Program-made: the position numbers and the translations under genes
Notes under the pieces: model-generated
The model's database searches: none
Told to the model about the DNA's origin: nothing
What the model saw: only the letters and a program-made list of their open reading frames with translations
Shown here: positions 34,025 to 46,009 of the stretch, one piece after another
How the letters are laid out: each line of letters starts with the position of its first letter
Position numbering within the stretch: position 1 is the stretch's first letter
NCBI GenBank assembly: GCA_031266185.1
Contig: JAISBM010000001.1
Span: 1 to 64,000 of the forward strand
Reading direction: 5' to 3'
DNA from: Endomicrobium sp.
Lineage (GTDB): Bacteria > Elusimicrobiota > Endomicrobiia > Endomicrobiales > Endomicrobiaceae
DNA length: 64,000 nucleotides

Positions 34025-37000
34025 TTGCTTATGCTTACAAATTTTAGTTTTACCAAAAGGGAAGTTAAGTTTGTTTTTTTAGTAGCAGCAGCTTTGTTTT
34101 TTTGCGTAGGGATTTCTTATTCAAAAAGAATTACAATAAATTCGAATGTTGTCGCTCCAGTTTACGGAAATGGTGATTCTCATAACAACGGACAAGGCCA
34201 ACCAGATGGCCATAATACAGATTCTAACTTTATAACTTTGCCGCACAACTTTAGTATTAACGGCAATAGTATTTTCGGCGCAAGCAATATTAATAATAGG
34301 ATGCAAAATGTTGTGGGCAATAAGGTAACTGTAAATACTAGCGGGACAATTGGAAAGGATGCTGTCGGCGGCGAAAGCCACGGGGCTGGTTCTGTAACTG
34401 ATAATGCTGTTGAAATTATACAAGGAAGGGTAAATGGAGACGTTTATGGCGGTCGTTGTAGTAACAACGCTAGGGCTTCTTCAGGCAATTTAGTAAAAGT
34501 TGTCAATGGCACCATAGTAGGAGATGTGGTTGGCTGTCATTCTAATACTGGCTTGTTAGATAATAATATGGTGGAGATTGATGATGGCAATATTGAAGGA
34601 AATGTTAACGGTGGATTTTCTGATACTGGAGACATAACTAGCAATACAGTCAAGATTAATAATGGAACAATTAGGCAGGATGTCCATGGGGGATTTTCTA
34701 GTCAGTCGAGAACGGTTAATAATACAGTGGAGATTTTTAACGGCAATATGGCCAGTGAAGTTTATGGCGGTTTTAGCGGGCTTGATGCGACTGGAAATAA
34801 AGTAAAATTGCATGGTGGGACTATTACAAACGATGTTTGTGGAGGACGTTCTAATAACGGCGCGGCGCTTAATAATGTGGTGGAAATCAATAATGGCGCT
34901 GTTAATCGGGATATTCATGGAGGCAGGGCTGATAATGCTGGTATTGTAAGTAATAGTGTAGTCAAAATAAATAATGGAACTATTGGAAGAGATGCTTATG
35001 GCGGATATGCTGTTCAGGGCTACGCTTTTAACAACATGATAGAAATAGGAGGTGGAGTTGTCGCGCGGGACATTTATGCCGGCTATAGTAATGTTAATGC
35101 GTCAGAAAATGAAATAAAAATGTATGCGGGAGACGTTAAATTTAACGCGCATGGAGGATATTCGCTTTATGGATCAGCTTCCGATAATAAGGTAGACGTT
35201 TATGGCGGGGCTATAGGAAGAGATGCTTATGCCGGTTATTCTGCTCTTAATGCGTCTAGTAATAAAATAAAAGTATACAACGGGACTGTTTTAAACAATG
35301 TTCATGGAGGATATTCTACTAATGGATCTGCGACAAATAATATAGTAGAGATTTGTTATAGCAATATAGGAAAAGATGTTTATGCCGGTCATGCTGCAGT
35401 TGACGCTTCCGAAAATAAAGTAACAATATATAGCGGAAGAGTCGTCGGCGTTCACGGCGGTCATAGTGTTAATGGGTCGGCAAACGGCAACACTGTAGAG
35501 ATTTTTGGCGGCGATATTGCAGGGCATGTTTACGGCGGTTCTTCTGTAAATGGAGCGGCAACCAGTAATACTGTGTCAATTGATGGGGCTGCTATATTTT
35601 CTGACGCTTCAATTATATACGGAGGATATTCTAATAGCGCCACAGCTGATGTTTTTACAAATAACTCTCTGAATTTAAAAACGACAGGCATAACTGTAGC
35701 GGACTTAAGAAATTTTGAATATTATAATTTTTATGGTCCAAGAACTAATGAAGCTATGATTAGTGTCGGAAACAGTGTAAACCTCAATAACGTTAAGATT
35801 TCAGTGTCTTTGGATAGAAACAGTGAGATTAACGTCAACGACAAATTTGTTCTTATTAAAAGCACTTCTGGAATTACAAACATTGATGCGGGATATGTTG
35901 ATTCATATAGCAGCGTAATAGTTAAGTACGATCTTTATGTTTTAATGGAAGACCCCAGCGAACTTGCGGTAGTAGTAAGCAGTAAATCTATAAATCCACA
36001 AGCAAGAGTCTTATCGCAAGGAGGAGCAGCTTCTGGTTTAGTATTTGCTGGGCAAGGATTGGACTTTATCGCAAATAAAGTTTTGCAAGCAGTACGCCAA
36101 AGATGCGATATTAATAGTAAATTTGTACCTTTCGCGTTAGCGCACGGCGGTAAAACAAAATACAATTCTGATAGCTCTGTCGATATGGAAGGAGTGTCAG
36201 TAGTAGGTGGTTTATCAAAACATTTTATGGATCAAAGACTCATGTTGGGAGCGTTTGGGGAATATGGAGACGGTAAATATAATACTTTAGATACCATAGT
36301 GGAAAATAATTTAGGCGATGTTACGTCCAGAGGAATAATGAGCTATGTTGGAGGCGGTATTTTAGGATGCCTAAAAATAGACAATATCTATATGGACGTT
36401 TCAGGACATGCGGGTAACTCTTCCGGAGACTTTAACAGCTGCGATATAGGAATAGGTGCGCAGGAAGAAGTAAAATATAACTATGAGGTAATGTATTATG
36501 GCGCTCATTTGGGATGCGGATATATTTTGAAATTAGGCAATAAGTTTAGCGTAGATGTAAACGGGAAGTTTTTGTTAACGCACCAAGAAGGTAAAAATAT
36601 AACGCTGTCTACGCAAGACAATATTGCATTTTCTCAAGCAAATTTGGGCAAAATTCGCTTAGGCGTAAGATCAGGATACAAACTGTTAAATGTGTTAACG
36701 CAATATTCAGATTTAGAGCATGAGCATATGAAAGAAGTAGAAACAAAAGCAAAAGAGGCAGGGGTTTGTGTTGAAGATTTATATACTTCAAAATATACTT
36801 TAACTCCATATCTGGGGTTAGGGTATGAATACGAATTTTTTGGCAAAATTGAAGCAAAATCAACAGATCTTGACATCCCTGCTGTAGATTTAAGAGGAGG
36901 TAATGCCATAGGCGAAATAGGAGTAGCAAGCGCTGTTGGGCCGTTTAATATAGATTGTAGCGTGTTTGGGTATAAGGGAGTAAGAGATGGGGTAGACGCA

Positions 37001-37030
37001 ATGTTAAAAATAAAATATTACATAGGGTGA
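34025..37030 (+). CDS. Repeat-rich autotransporter (type V secreted surface protein)
   Basis: The 1001-residue protein has an uncleaved-looking N-terminus and signal peptide (KFVFLVAAALFFCVGISYS), a passenger of about 16 glycine/asparagine-rich repeats of 25-28 residues (residues ~99-540), a linker, and a C-terminal autotransporter beta-barrel from about residue 700 (VSVVGGLSKHF, VDVNGKFLLTHQEG, ending MLKIKYYIG). The passenger should form a beta-helix on the cell surface, plausibly for adhesion to the host. Start: TTG 34025 has the best spacing to AAAGGAG; ATG 34031 is also possible. Base composition and codon use are richer in G and C than in flanking genes, suggesting a different history. 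A perfect terminator follows at 37210. Confidence 0.88.
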   Translation: MLMLTNFSFTKREVKFVFLVAAALFFCVGISYSKRITINSNVVAPVYGNGDSHNNGQGQPDGHNTDSNFITLPHNFSINGNSIFGASNINNRMQNVVGNKVTVNTSGTIGKDAVGGESHGAGSVTDNAVEIIQGRVNGDVYGGRCSNNARASSGNLVKVVNGTIVGDVVGCHSNTGLLDNNMVEIDDGNIEGNVNGGFSDTGDITSNTVKINNGTIRQDVHGGFSSQSRTVNNTVEIFNGNMASEVYGGFSGLDATGNKVKLHGGTITNDVCGGRSNNGAALNNVVEINNGAVNRDIHGGRADNAGIVSNSVVKINNGTIGRDAYGGYAVQGYAFNNMIEIGGGVVARDIYAGYSNVNASENEIKMYAGDVKFNAHGGYSLYGSASDNKVDVYGGAIGRDAYAGYSALNASSNKIKVYNGTVLNNVHGGYSTNGSATNNIVEICYSNIGKDVYAGHAAVDASENKVTIYSGRVVGVHGGHSVNGSANGNTVEIFGGDIAGHVYGGSSVNGAATSNTVSIDGAAIFSDASIIYGGYSNSATADVFTNNSLNLKTTGITVADLRNFEYYNFYGPRTNEAMISVGNSVNLNNVKISVSLDRNSEINVNDKFVLIKSTSGITNIDAGYVDSYSSVIVKYDLYVLMEDPSELAVVVSSKSINPQARVLSQGGAASGLVFAGQGLDFIANKVLQAVRQRCDINSKFVPFALAHGGKTKYNSDSSVDMEGVSVVGGLSKHFMDQRLMLGAFGEYGDGKYNTLDTIVENNLGDVTSRGIMSYVGGGILGCLKIDNIYMDVSGHAGNSSGDFNSCDIGIGAQEEVKYNYEVMYYGAHLGCGYILKLGNKFSVDVNGKFLLTHQEGKNITLSTQDNIAFSQANLGKIRLGVRSGYKLLNVLTQYSDLEHEHMKEVETKAKEAGVCVEDLYTSKYTLTPYLGLGYEYEFFGKIEAKSTDLDIPAVDLRGGNAIGEIGVASAVGPFNIDCSVFGYKGVRDGVDAMLKIKYYIG
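34319..35650 (+). repeat. Tandem repeats coding the autotransporter passenger
   Basis: About 16 degenerate units of 75-84 bases. Protein consensus per unit is roughly NxVxIxxGxI followed by xxDVYGGYSxxGxA. In the second half, units alternate between a YAGYS-NAS type and an HGGYS-GSA type, giving a higher-order period of about 51 residues. Confidence 0.8.
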
Positions 37031-37209
37031 GTAATATTGCGTACTTGTAATATTTTACAAAAAATTCACATTTGGAGGTTAAGATTCAGATAAAATTATT
37101 TATAATTAAGGTTGTTAGTTGTAAAGAGTGGTTGAAGTTATATACGCTATTTTTGTACTAGATAGCATTATGGTAATGTGGCGATTATAACAACGATTGC
37201 TAATGCGAT

Positions 37210-37252
37210 AAAAGTAGAGAGTCATGATTTTATTGTGACTCTCTACTTTTTT
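37210..37252. terminator. Perfect 15-bp terminator after the autotransporter
   Basis: Arms 37210-37224 and 37236-37250 (AAAAGTAGAGAGTCA and exact complement), loop of 11, T-run to 37252. A and T runs on both sides allow function in both directions. The 37031-37209 stretch shows nothing else. Confidence 0.85.
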
Positions 37253-37260
37253 GTTTGAGT

Positions 37261-37269
37261 TGGTATAAA
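37261..37269 (+). promoter_or_regulatory. Extended -10 promoter of alaS
   Basis: TGGTATAAA lies 23 bases before the alaS ATG, just behind the terminator. The predicted leader is only about 17 bases and has no Shine-Dalgarno sequence. Confidence 0.4.
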
Positions 37270-37292
37270 ATTTTAGTAAAATTACAACCACT

Positions 37293-39929
37293 ATGAACAA
37301 CAAACAATCATCAAAAATCAGAACAGAGTTTTTAAATTTTTTTAAAGAAAAAGGTTGTACTATAGTACCATCAGACTCTCTTATTCCTACAGGGGATAAA
37401 ACTTTACTTTTCACATCAGCTGGCATGGTCCAATTTAAACAATATTTTTTGAGTCAGAGTAAAGATTCTTTTTCTAGGGCTACAAGCTGTCAAAAATGTT
37501 TTAGAACTTCAGATATAGATCAAGTTGGCTTTACTACAAGGCATTTAACTTTTTTTGAAATGCTTGGCAATTTTTCTTTTGGTGATTATTTTAAAGAGGA
37601 GGCAATCGTTTGGGCGTGGGAATTTTTAACTGAAAATATTTCTTTACCAAAAGATAAACTCTATATTACAATTTATAAAGATGACGATGAAGCTAAAAAA
37701 ATTTGGGAAAAAATTGTTCCTGAAAGTAGAATTACAAAAATGGGAGGTGAGACAAATTTTTGGAATATGGGAGATATCGGTCCGTGTGGTCCTTGTTCTG
37801 AGATATTGATAGACTTAGGTCCAGGCATGGGCTGTGGCAAACCAACTTGTGGCCCAAGTTGTAACTGCGACAGGTATCTTGAAATATGGAACTTAGTTTT
37901 TACTCAGTTTGACAAACAAGTTGATGGATCTTTAAAAAATTTACCTAGAAAAAATATAGATACCGGTATGGGGTTAGAAAGAATTGTTGCAGCGGCAAAC
38001 AGTAAAAAGAATATTTTTGATACAGATTTGTTTGTTCCGATAATGAATACAGCCGCAAACATTTTAAAAATAAAAGAAGAAAAAGGAAACATTTCTAAAT
38101 TGAGAATGATTGCAGACCATGCAAGGGCTGCCACATTTTTAATTTCAGATGGCATATTACCTTCAAATGAAGGTAGGGGCTACGTTTTAAGAAGAATTTT
38201 AAGAAGAGCAGTAAGACAAGGCAGCCTTTTGGGGTACGATAAACCATTTTTAAATGAGCTGTCTGAAATGGTTTTAAGTATTATGGATGGCGCTTATCCA
38301 GAAATTTCCTCTAGACTTAGCAATATAAAGTCTACTATTAGAAAGGAAGAGGAAAAATTTTTAGAAACATTAGAATCAGGCTCTCAAATACTGTCTGGTA
38401 TTATAAATATTTATAAATCTAAGAAATTAAAAACTATAGACGGTAAAGATATTTTTAAGCTTTACGATACGTACGGTTTTCCTTATGATTTAACAAAAGA
38501 AATTGCAAATGAAAATGGTCTAAATGTTGACGAGAAAGGTTTTAAAGAAGAACAAAAAGAAGCTCAAAATAAATCACGAGCTGCTTGGAGTGGGTCTGGG
38601 GAAAAAGATATAACTTTTTACTCTATACTACGCAAGAAAATAAACGATACTGTTTTTGTTGGTTATGAAAACATGGGTGCCAAGGCAAAAGTTTTAACTT
38701 TAATAAAAGATGGCAAAGAGGTTACAGAAATAGAAGATGGTGAAAGTGGAGAAGTTATTCTTTCTCAAACATCTTTTTATGCGCAATCTGGCGGGCAGAG
38801 TGCAGACACTGGGAAAATAGAAAATAGTAATTTTGAGGCAGAAGTTTATGATGTTATTAAACCTATTGGCAATTTATTTGTGCACAAGATAAAAGTTGTA
38901 AAAGGTACACTCAAAGTAAGTGATGATGTTGCCACAATAATAGATGTTCAACGTAGAAAACAAATAGAAAGGCATCACACTACAACACATATTCTCCATA
39001 GAGCTTTAAGAGAAGCTTTTGGTCAACATGTTACCCAAGCCGGTTCTTTAGTTACAAGTCAGTACTTGCGGTTTGATTTTACTCATTTTTCTCAGATAAG
39101 TAAAGAAGATTTAATAAAAATTGAAAAGAGAGTTAATTCTGTTATAAGAGCAAACTTGCAAGTATGTATTGAAAGTATGGATATAGACACAGCTCGTAAT
39201 TCTGGCGCAATGGCCTTGTTTGGCGAAAAATATGGTGATATTGTAAGAACAGTATTTATTAAAGATGAAGTAGATAATATTAATTATTCAATGGAATTAT
39301 GTGGAGGTACTCATGTGAACAGAACAGGCAATATTGGCATGTTTAAAATTGTTTCAGAATCGTCTGTGGCTAGCGGGGTAAGACGCATAGAAGCAGTTGC
39401 GGGTACCGCTTCAGAAAATTATATTCTAGATGAAGAAAAAACAATAAAAAGAATGTCTGAAGTTTTAAGCTCTTCTAAAGATGACCTTGTAAATAAATTA
39501 CAAAAACAGGCTTTAGATTATAAAAATCTACAAGAAGAATTAAATATGTTAAAAGATAATATGATGTCAAACAAATTGGATGGTTATATAAACCAAGTTA
39601 AAACAGTTAATGGGATTAATTTTTTGTCTGTTATGCTTTATGATGTTGACGTAAAAAGTTTAAGGGAAGTATCTGATGGCTTAAAAGAAAAGATAAAGTC
39701 AGTAGTATTGTTAATAGTTTCGCACTATAAAGATAAATTATCATTTATAGTTTCTGTTACTCCTGATTATGTTAAAGACGGAATAAATGCTGGAAGTATA
39801 GCAAAAACTTTTGCGTTAGAGGTCAACGGTTCAGGTGGAGGCAAACCTGATTTTGCACAAGGCGGTTCAAAAGATATATCAAAACTAGGTGAAGTTATAA
39901 AAAATGTAGAGCAGTATATACATAAATAA
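37293..39929 (+). CDS. alaS: Alanyl-tRNA synthetase
   Basis: The 878-residue class II synthetase is full length. Visible are the N-terminal FLNFFKEKGCTIVPSDSLIP, motif 2 region RCFRTSDIDQVGFTTRHLTF, FFEMLGNFSFGDYFKEEA and GPCGPCSEILIDLG, motif 3 GLERIVA, the editing domain RHHTTTHILHRAL with LCGGTHVNRTGNIG, and the C-Ala tail GGGKPDFAQGGS. A Cys-rich insert (MGCGKPTCGPSCNC) after motif 2 is a small zinc-finger-like addition. Charges tRNA-Ala and clears Ser/Gly. Confidence 0.97.
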   Translation: MNNKQSSKIRTEFLNFFKEKGCTIVPSDSLIPTGDKTLLFTSAGMVQFKQYFLSQSKDSFSRATSCQKCFRTSDIDQVGFTTRHLTFFEMLGNFSFGDYFKEEAIVWAWEFLTENISLPKDKLYITIYKDDDEAKKIWEKIVPESRITKMGGETNFWNMGDIGPCGPCSEILIDLGPGMGCGKPTCGPSCNCDRYLEIWNLVFTQFDKQVDGSLKNLPRKNIDTGMGLERIVAAANSKKNIFDTDLFVPIMNTAANILKIKEEKGNISKLRMIADHARAATFLISDGILPSNEGRGYVLRRILRRAVRQGSLLGYDKPFLNELSEMVLSIMDGAYPEISSRLSNIKSTIRKEEEKFLETLESGSQILSGIINIYKSKKLKTIDGKDIFKLYDTYGFPYDLTKEIANENGLNVDEKGFKEEQKEAQNKSRAAWSGSGEKDITFYSILRKKINDTVFVGYENMGAKAKVLTLIKDGKEVTEIEDGESGEVILSQTSFYAQSGGQSADTGKIENSNFEAEVYDVIKPIGNLFVHKIKVVKGTLKVSDDVATIIDVQRRKQIERHHTTTHILHRALREAFGQHVTQAGSLVTSQYLRFDFTHFSQISKEDLIKIEKRVNSVIRANLQVCIESMDIDTARNSGAMALFGEKYGDIVRTVFIKDEVDNINYSMELCGGTHVNRTGNIGMFKIVSESSVASGVRRIEAVAGTASENYILDEEKTIKRMSEVLSSSKDDLVNKLQKQALDYKNLQEELNMLKDNMMSNKLDGYINQVKTVNGINFLSVMLYDVDVKSLREVSDGLKEKIKSVVLLIVSHYKDKLSFIVSVTPDYVKDGINAGSIAKTFALEVNGSGGGKPDFAQGGSKDISKLGEVIKNVEQYIHK

Positions 39930-39941
39930 TCTTAAAATTTA

Positions 39942-40637
39942 TTATTTAAAAATTCCACCTGTGTTTTTACACCAAAAAAGCATATCTAAATGAGCCATCG
40001 GAATGCCAATTTTGGTTGAAAAATTTTGCATTTGTTTTTCTATTTCTAAATATGTTTTAGTTGTCAATGTTTTTGGTATTTCATTTATTACTCCGTATAT
40101 TTTTAAATTTTTTAAAATATGTCTGTCTAATATTGCAAAGTTTTTACCAATTCCGATATTTCTTAAAAAATGTCCGACTTCTTTGTATCCGAGTCCCTTA
40201 ATATTTTTTACAAGCCAAAGTCTAGCTTCAAATATATTTTTAAAGGATGCTAATTTTTCTTTTATTCTTATTTTGTTGTTTGATGTGAAGAGGTTTCTTG
40301 CCTTTATTACATATTTGGCTTTATTGTTTCTAAAACGTACGGTTTCAATTGTTTTTGCGATTTCAGTATCAGTTGCACTAAAAATCATATTTCTGTTTGC
40401 AAGATCGTTTACTGCAGCCCAGCATGTTACAGCTTTGCTCTGAGGGGTAAAAAGGCAAAATATAAGCTCTGCAAAGATTTCTTCTTCACATGCGTTTACC
40501 CATACAATGTCAAAATGGTTCTCTCTATTTAAGATAATGGGGTAAACTTTCTGCCAAAATTTTTTTAATCCTTCTATAGAGCTTGAATTGTCTGTTGGAG
40601 TCTCTAAAAAAGTTATAGGTATTAATTTGTTTTTCAT
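39942..40637 (-). CDS. N-glycosylase/DNA lyase, OGG2-type 8-oxoguanine glycosylase
   Basis: The 231-residue HhH-GPD protein has KGLGYKEVGHFLRNIGIG with the helix-hairpin-helix and Schiff-base Lys, then FAILDRHILKNL with the catalytic Asp. This matches archaeal-type OGG2 proteins, which excise 8-oxoguanine and nick the strand. I start at ATG 40637: family-like sequence begins there, and a TATAAT lies just seven bases upstream, so the mRNA may be leaderless. The longer frame (to 40682) would overlap the divergent gene. It converges with alaS. Confidence 0.8.
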   Translation of the reverse strand: MKNKLIPITFLETPTDNSSSIEGLKKFWQKVYPIILNRENHFDIVWVNACEEEIFAELIFCLFTPQSKAVTCWAAVNDLANRNMIFSATDTEIAKTIETVRFRNNKAKYVIKARNLFTSNNKIRIKEKLASFKNIFEARLWLVKNIKGLGYKEVGHFLRNIGIGKNFAILDRHILKNLKIYGVINEIPKTLTTKTYLEIEKQMQNFSTKIGIPMAHLDMLFWCKNTGGIFK

Positions 40638-40644
40638 GTTAGAT

Positions 40645-40667
40645 ATTATACATAAATTTGTTATAAT
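40645..40667. promoter_or_regulatory. Divergent promoters with -10 boxes next to both ATGs
   Basis: Plus strand: TGTTATAAT (40659-40667), then six bases, then ATG 40674. Minus strand: TATAAT (40650-40645), then seven bases, then ATG 40637. In both directions transcription should start at or next to the start codon, predicting leaderless mRNAs; neither gene has a Shine-Dalgarno sequence. Confidence 0.5.
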
Positions 40668-40673
40668 TATAAC

Positions 40674-42873
<2,200 letters not shown>

Positions 42874-42936
42874 AGTTATTGACAAACTCTAAACTTTTGT
42901 AGGTTGCTTACCCTAAATTATTATTGTGAGCTTGCA

Positions 42937-43620
42937 ATGCATGATGAAAATAAATATTCTAACTTAAAACTTGAAGATGTAAAAAAGAACCCAATAGTAA
43001 ATTCATTTATTAAAGCTGCTAATGACAATTTATGTGTTATGGGTTATACAGAGCATGGTTTAAGACATGTTAGCTTGATTTCTTCTATATCAGAAAATAT
43101 TTTACGTAGTTTGGATTATCCCAAGAGAATGCAAGAACTTGCAGCAATCACGGGATATGTTCATGATATTGGCAATGTTATAAATAGACATGATCATGGT
43201 CAGTCTGCTGCGTTAATAGTTATAAAAATACTTAAAGATATGGGAGCAACTCCTGATGAGATAGCTTTAATAATCTCTGCTATAGGTAACCATGAAGAAG
43301 AAGTTGGAGAACCTGTAAATCCAATAGCTGCCGCTTTAATTTTAGCAGACAAGTCTGATGCACATAAAAGCAGAGTTAGAAACAAAAGTATTTCAAGGTA
43401 TGATATACACAATAGAGTAAATTACGCTGTTGAAAGATCTTTCTTAAATGTTGATAAGGGGAAAAAAGTAATATCACTTCATCTTACTATTGATACGCAA
43501 ATTTCACAAGTTATGGAATATTTTGAAATTTTTATGCCTAGGATGCTTATGAGCAGAAAAGCTGCTAACTTTTTAAATTGTACATTTGAGTTAATAATAA
43601 ATAAGAGGAAATTACTCTGA
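42937..43620 (+). CDS. HD-domain phosphohydrolase, paralogue 2
   Basis: The 227-residue protein is clearly related to the gene at 40674: MGYTEHGLRHVSLISSI, GYVHDIGNVINRHDHGQSAA, SAIGNHEEEVGEPVNPIAAA, LADKSDAHKSRVR and the same C-terminal pattern (HLTIDTQISQVMEYFEIFMP). All HD metal ligands are present. I start at ATG 42937, where the similarity begins; the frame could start at TTG 42904. Its stop TGA shares its last base with secD ATG, so it is coupled to secD. Placement of two paralogues inside a translocase operon is unusual and suggests a linked function. Confidence 0.75.
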   Translation: MHDENKYSNLKLEDVKKNPIVNSFIKAANDNLCVMGYTEHGLRHVSLISSISENILRSLDYPKRMQELAAITGYVHDIGNVINRHDHGQSAALIVIKILKDMGATPDEIALIISAIGNHEEEVGEPVNPIAAALILADKSDAHKSRVRNKSISRYDIHNRVNYAVERSFLNVDKGKKVISLHLTIDTQISQVMEYFEIFMPRMLMSRKAANFLNCTFELIINKRKLL

Positions 43621-45053
43621 TGAGCAAAATTAATTGGAAGTTGTGGATTAGCGTGTTGCTGGTAGTCCTTTCATTGTGGACTTTATGGCCATCTATAAGT
43701 TGGTTTATGATGTCTGAAGATTTAAGAAAGCAAGCGGAACAATCTAAAGATCCAATTTTAAGTAAAATTTTAAAGTTAGGCTTAGATTTAAAGGGAGGGA
43801 CGCACCTTCTATTAGAGGTAGACACAGATACATCTAAATTAGAAGAAAATGTAAAGGTTAAAGATGCTGTTGATAGAGCAACAGAGATTATTAGAAATAG
43901 AATTGATCAGTTTGGTGTAGCAGAGCCTATGATAGCAAAACAAGGCGATAAGTGGATAGTTATTCAACTTCCAGGTATAAAAGATCCTAAAGCTGCAAAA
44001 GATTTGATAGGCAAAACAGCTTTACTCGAATTTAGAATAGTAAATAAGAGTCAAGAAGCAGGTAAAGCTTTAGATTTACTTACAAGTAAGGGCATAAAAC
44101 CAGCACAATTTAGGGAAGACCCTTCAAAATATCCTGAAATAGAAGTTGCTCTGCCAGAAGACTCCTCGATTTTTGAAGGAAAGGGGAGTGATGGTTATTA
44201 TGTTTTAGATAAAGCTCTTCTTACAGGAGCAGCTCTTACAAATGCTAAAGTTGAATTTGGTGGACAGTTTGGGCGACCTGTAGTTGTTATAGAATTTAGC
44301 AAAGAAGGTGGTAGAATTTTTGCAGATATTACAGAAAAAAATAGAGAAAAAAATTTAGCTATAGTGCTTGATGGCATAGTACAGTCTGCTCCCGTGATTA
44401 GAACTAGAATTCCAGATGGTAAAGCAGTAATTGAAGGTAGTTTTAATGCTGAAGATGCAAGACTTTTAGCAACTGTTTTAAGAACTGGAGCTCTTCCAGC
44501 TCCTGTTAGGGTTATAGAAGAAAGGACCATTGGGCCATCTTTAGGTGATGATTCAATAAAAAAAGGTTTTATGTCGTCGTTAATAGGTGTTATTGTAGTT
44601 TTTGCTTTTATGGTTGTTTATTATAGAACATCAGGCATTATTGCTGACATTGCACTTGCTTTAAATTTAATGGTACTTATGGCTGTTATGGCATATTTTC
44701 AGTTTACTCTTACTTTGCCTGGAGTAGCTGGTATTGCTCTTACACTTGCAATGGCTGTGGATGCTAATGTTCTTATACTGGAAAGAATAAGAGAAGAGTT
44801 GGCAACTGGAAAAACAACTAGAGTTGCAGTAGATGCAGGTTATCAAAAAGTGTTTTGGACAATTTTTGACGCTAACTTTACAACTCTTATAGCGGCAGTT
44901 TTTTTATTCCAATTTGGGACTGGCCCTATTAAAGGTTTTGCCGTTACTTTATCTATAGGTCTTATAATAAGCATGTTTACGGCTATAACAGTTACAAAAC
45001 TGATATATGAGTTTCTATTTAAAGAAAATTTCTTATTAAAAATTAAAATATAG
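43620..45053 (+). CDS. secD: Protein translocase subunit SecD
   Basis: The 477-residue protein has TM1 (ISVLLVVLSLWTLWPSISWF), the periplasmic P1 domain starting LGLDLKGGTHLLLEV, RIDQFGVAEPMI, LPGIKDPKAAKDLIG, and five C-terminal helices with GVAGIALTLAMAVDANVLI (the RND-type charged helix TM4). It drives late steps of Sec export with proton-motive force, which the H+-PPase could supply. Confidence 0.96.
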   Translation: MSKINWKLWISVLLVVLSLWTLWPSISWFMMSEDLRKQAEQSKDPILSKILKLGLDLKGGTHLLLEVDTDTSKLEENVKVKDAVDRATEIIRNRIDQFGVAEPMIAKQGDKWIVIQLPGIKDPKAAKDLIGKTALLEFRIVNKSQEAGKALDLLTSKGIKPAQFREDPSKYPEIEVALPEDSSIFEGKGSDGYYVLDKALLTGAALTNAKVEFGGQFGRPVVVIEFSKEGGRIFADITEKNREKNLAIVLDGIVQSAPVIRTRIPDGKAVIEGSFNAEDARLLATVLRTGALPAPVRVIEERTIGPSLGDDSIKKGFMSSLIGVIVVFAFMVVYYRTSGIIADIALALNLMVLMAVMAYFQFTLTLPGVAGIALTLAMAVDANVLILERIREELATGKTTRVAVDAGYQKVFWTIFDANFTTLIAAVFLFQFGTGPIKGFAVTLSIGLIISMFTAITVTKLIYEFLFKENFLLKIKI

Positions 45054-45067
45054 TATCGGAGGATAAA

Positions 45068-46009
45068 GTGCAATTCTTTAAATCCACAAATATAGATTTT
45101 ATAGGTAACCGACATAAATTTTTTGTGGTTTCTATTCTTTTTTTTGTTATAACAATAGTTGCCTTTATTTATAGACAAGAACCTAATTATGGCATAGATT
45201 TTACCGGCGGTATTATGATGCAAGTTTCTTTTGAAAATAAATTAGATGATTTGCAAGATGTTCGCAAAGCTATAGAAGAGGCTCAAGTGACATCTTTTGA
45301 ACTTCAAACTTCAGAAAATTTAGTTGTAATAAGAGCAAAAAAAAGCTTACAATCACAAGAAGAGTTTGACAAAAGTATAAGTCAGTCTATCCAAAATAGA
45401 TTTCCTGATAACCCCATGAAAATTGAGAGAATAGAATATGTGGGACCAAGTGTTGGCCAATACCTTTCTAAGCAAGCTTTGTATGCATTCTTTTTTGCGT
45501 TTTTGGGGATGATTGTTTATGTTGCTTTTAGGTTTAAGTCTAGCTTGTGGGGAATTGTTTCGGTTTTAGGCATTATCCATGATGTTATTATTTCTTTTGG
45601 ATTTGTGATTTTAGTTAATAAAGAAGTTAATATAACAGTGGTAGCTGCTTTGCTTACAGTTGCAGGTTATTCAATAAATGATACAATAGTTTTATTTGAT
45701 AGAATTAAAGAAAATTTAAGGTTTGGCTCAAAAGAAATTTTTGCAAATATAATAAATAAAAGTATAAATGAAGTTTTAGTAAGAACAATTGTAACTTCTT
45801 TAACTGTATTTATTGTTGCGAGTTCTTTGTTTTTCTTTGGTGGGGAAGTTATACATACGTTTGCTTATATAATGGTTATAGGTACGGTTCTTGGTGTGTA
45901 CTCTACAATATTTTTGTGTACTCCTTTAGTTTATGAATGGGAAGTAAGAAGAAGTAATAGATTAAAAATGGCTATCAAGCAAGGTGCAGTAAATTCTAAG
46001 AAGAAATAA
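45068..46009 (+). CDS. secF: Protein translocase subunit SecF
   Basis: 313 residues: TM1, YGIDFTGGIMMQVSF, EYVGPSVGQYLSKQAL, then VAALLTVAGYSINDTIVLFD with the conserved TM4 Asp, and GGEVIHTFAYIMVIGTVLGVY. Start at GTG 45068 after CGGAGGATAAA. It ends in the same TAATG as the next gene begins. Confidence 0.96.
   Translation: MQFFKSTNIDFIGNRHKFFVVSILFFVITIVAFIYRQEPNYGIDFTGGIMMQVSFENKLDDLQDVRKAIEEAQVTSFELQTSENLVVIRAKKSLQSQEEFDKSISQSIQNRFPDNPMKIERIEYVGPSVGQYLSKQALYAFFFAFLGMIVYVAFRFKSSLWGIVSVLGIIHDVIISFGFVILVNKEVNITVVAALLTVAGYSINDTIVLFDRIKENLRFGSKEIFANIINKSINEVLVRTIVTSLTVFIVASSLFFFGGEVIHTFAYIMVIGTVLGVYSTIFLCTPLVYEWEVRRSNRLKMAIKQGAVNSKKK

Noticed and set aside
34319-35650. Regular repeats that could suggest a CRISPR or minisatellite array
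   Set aside because: Units are degenerate at DNA level, keep one open frame across the whole array and have no constant-repeat/variable-spacer pattern; they are protein repeats.
37031-37209. Short coding-like run (VVEVIYAIFVLDSIMVMW) between the autotransporter and alaS
   Set aside because: Less than 20 codons, no start site, no family; not enough to call a relic.
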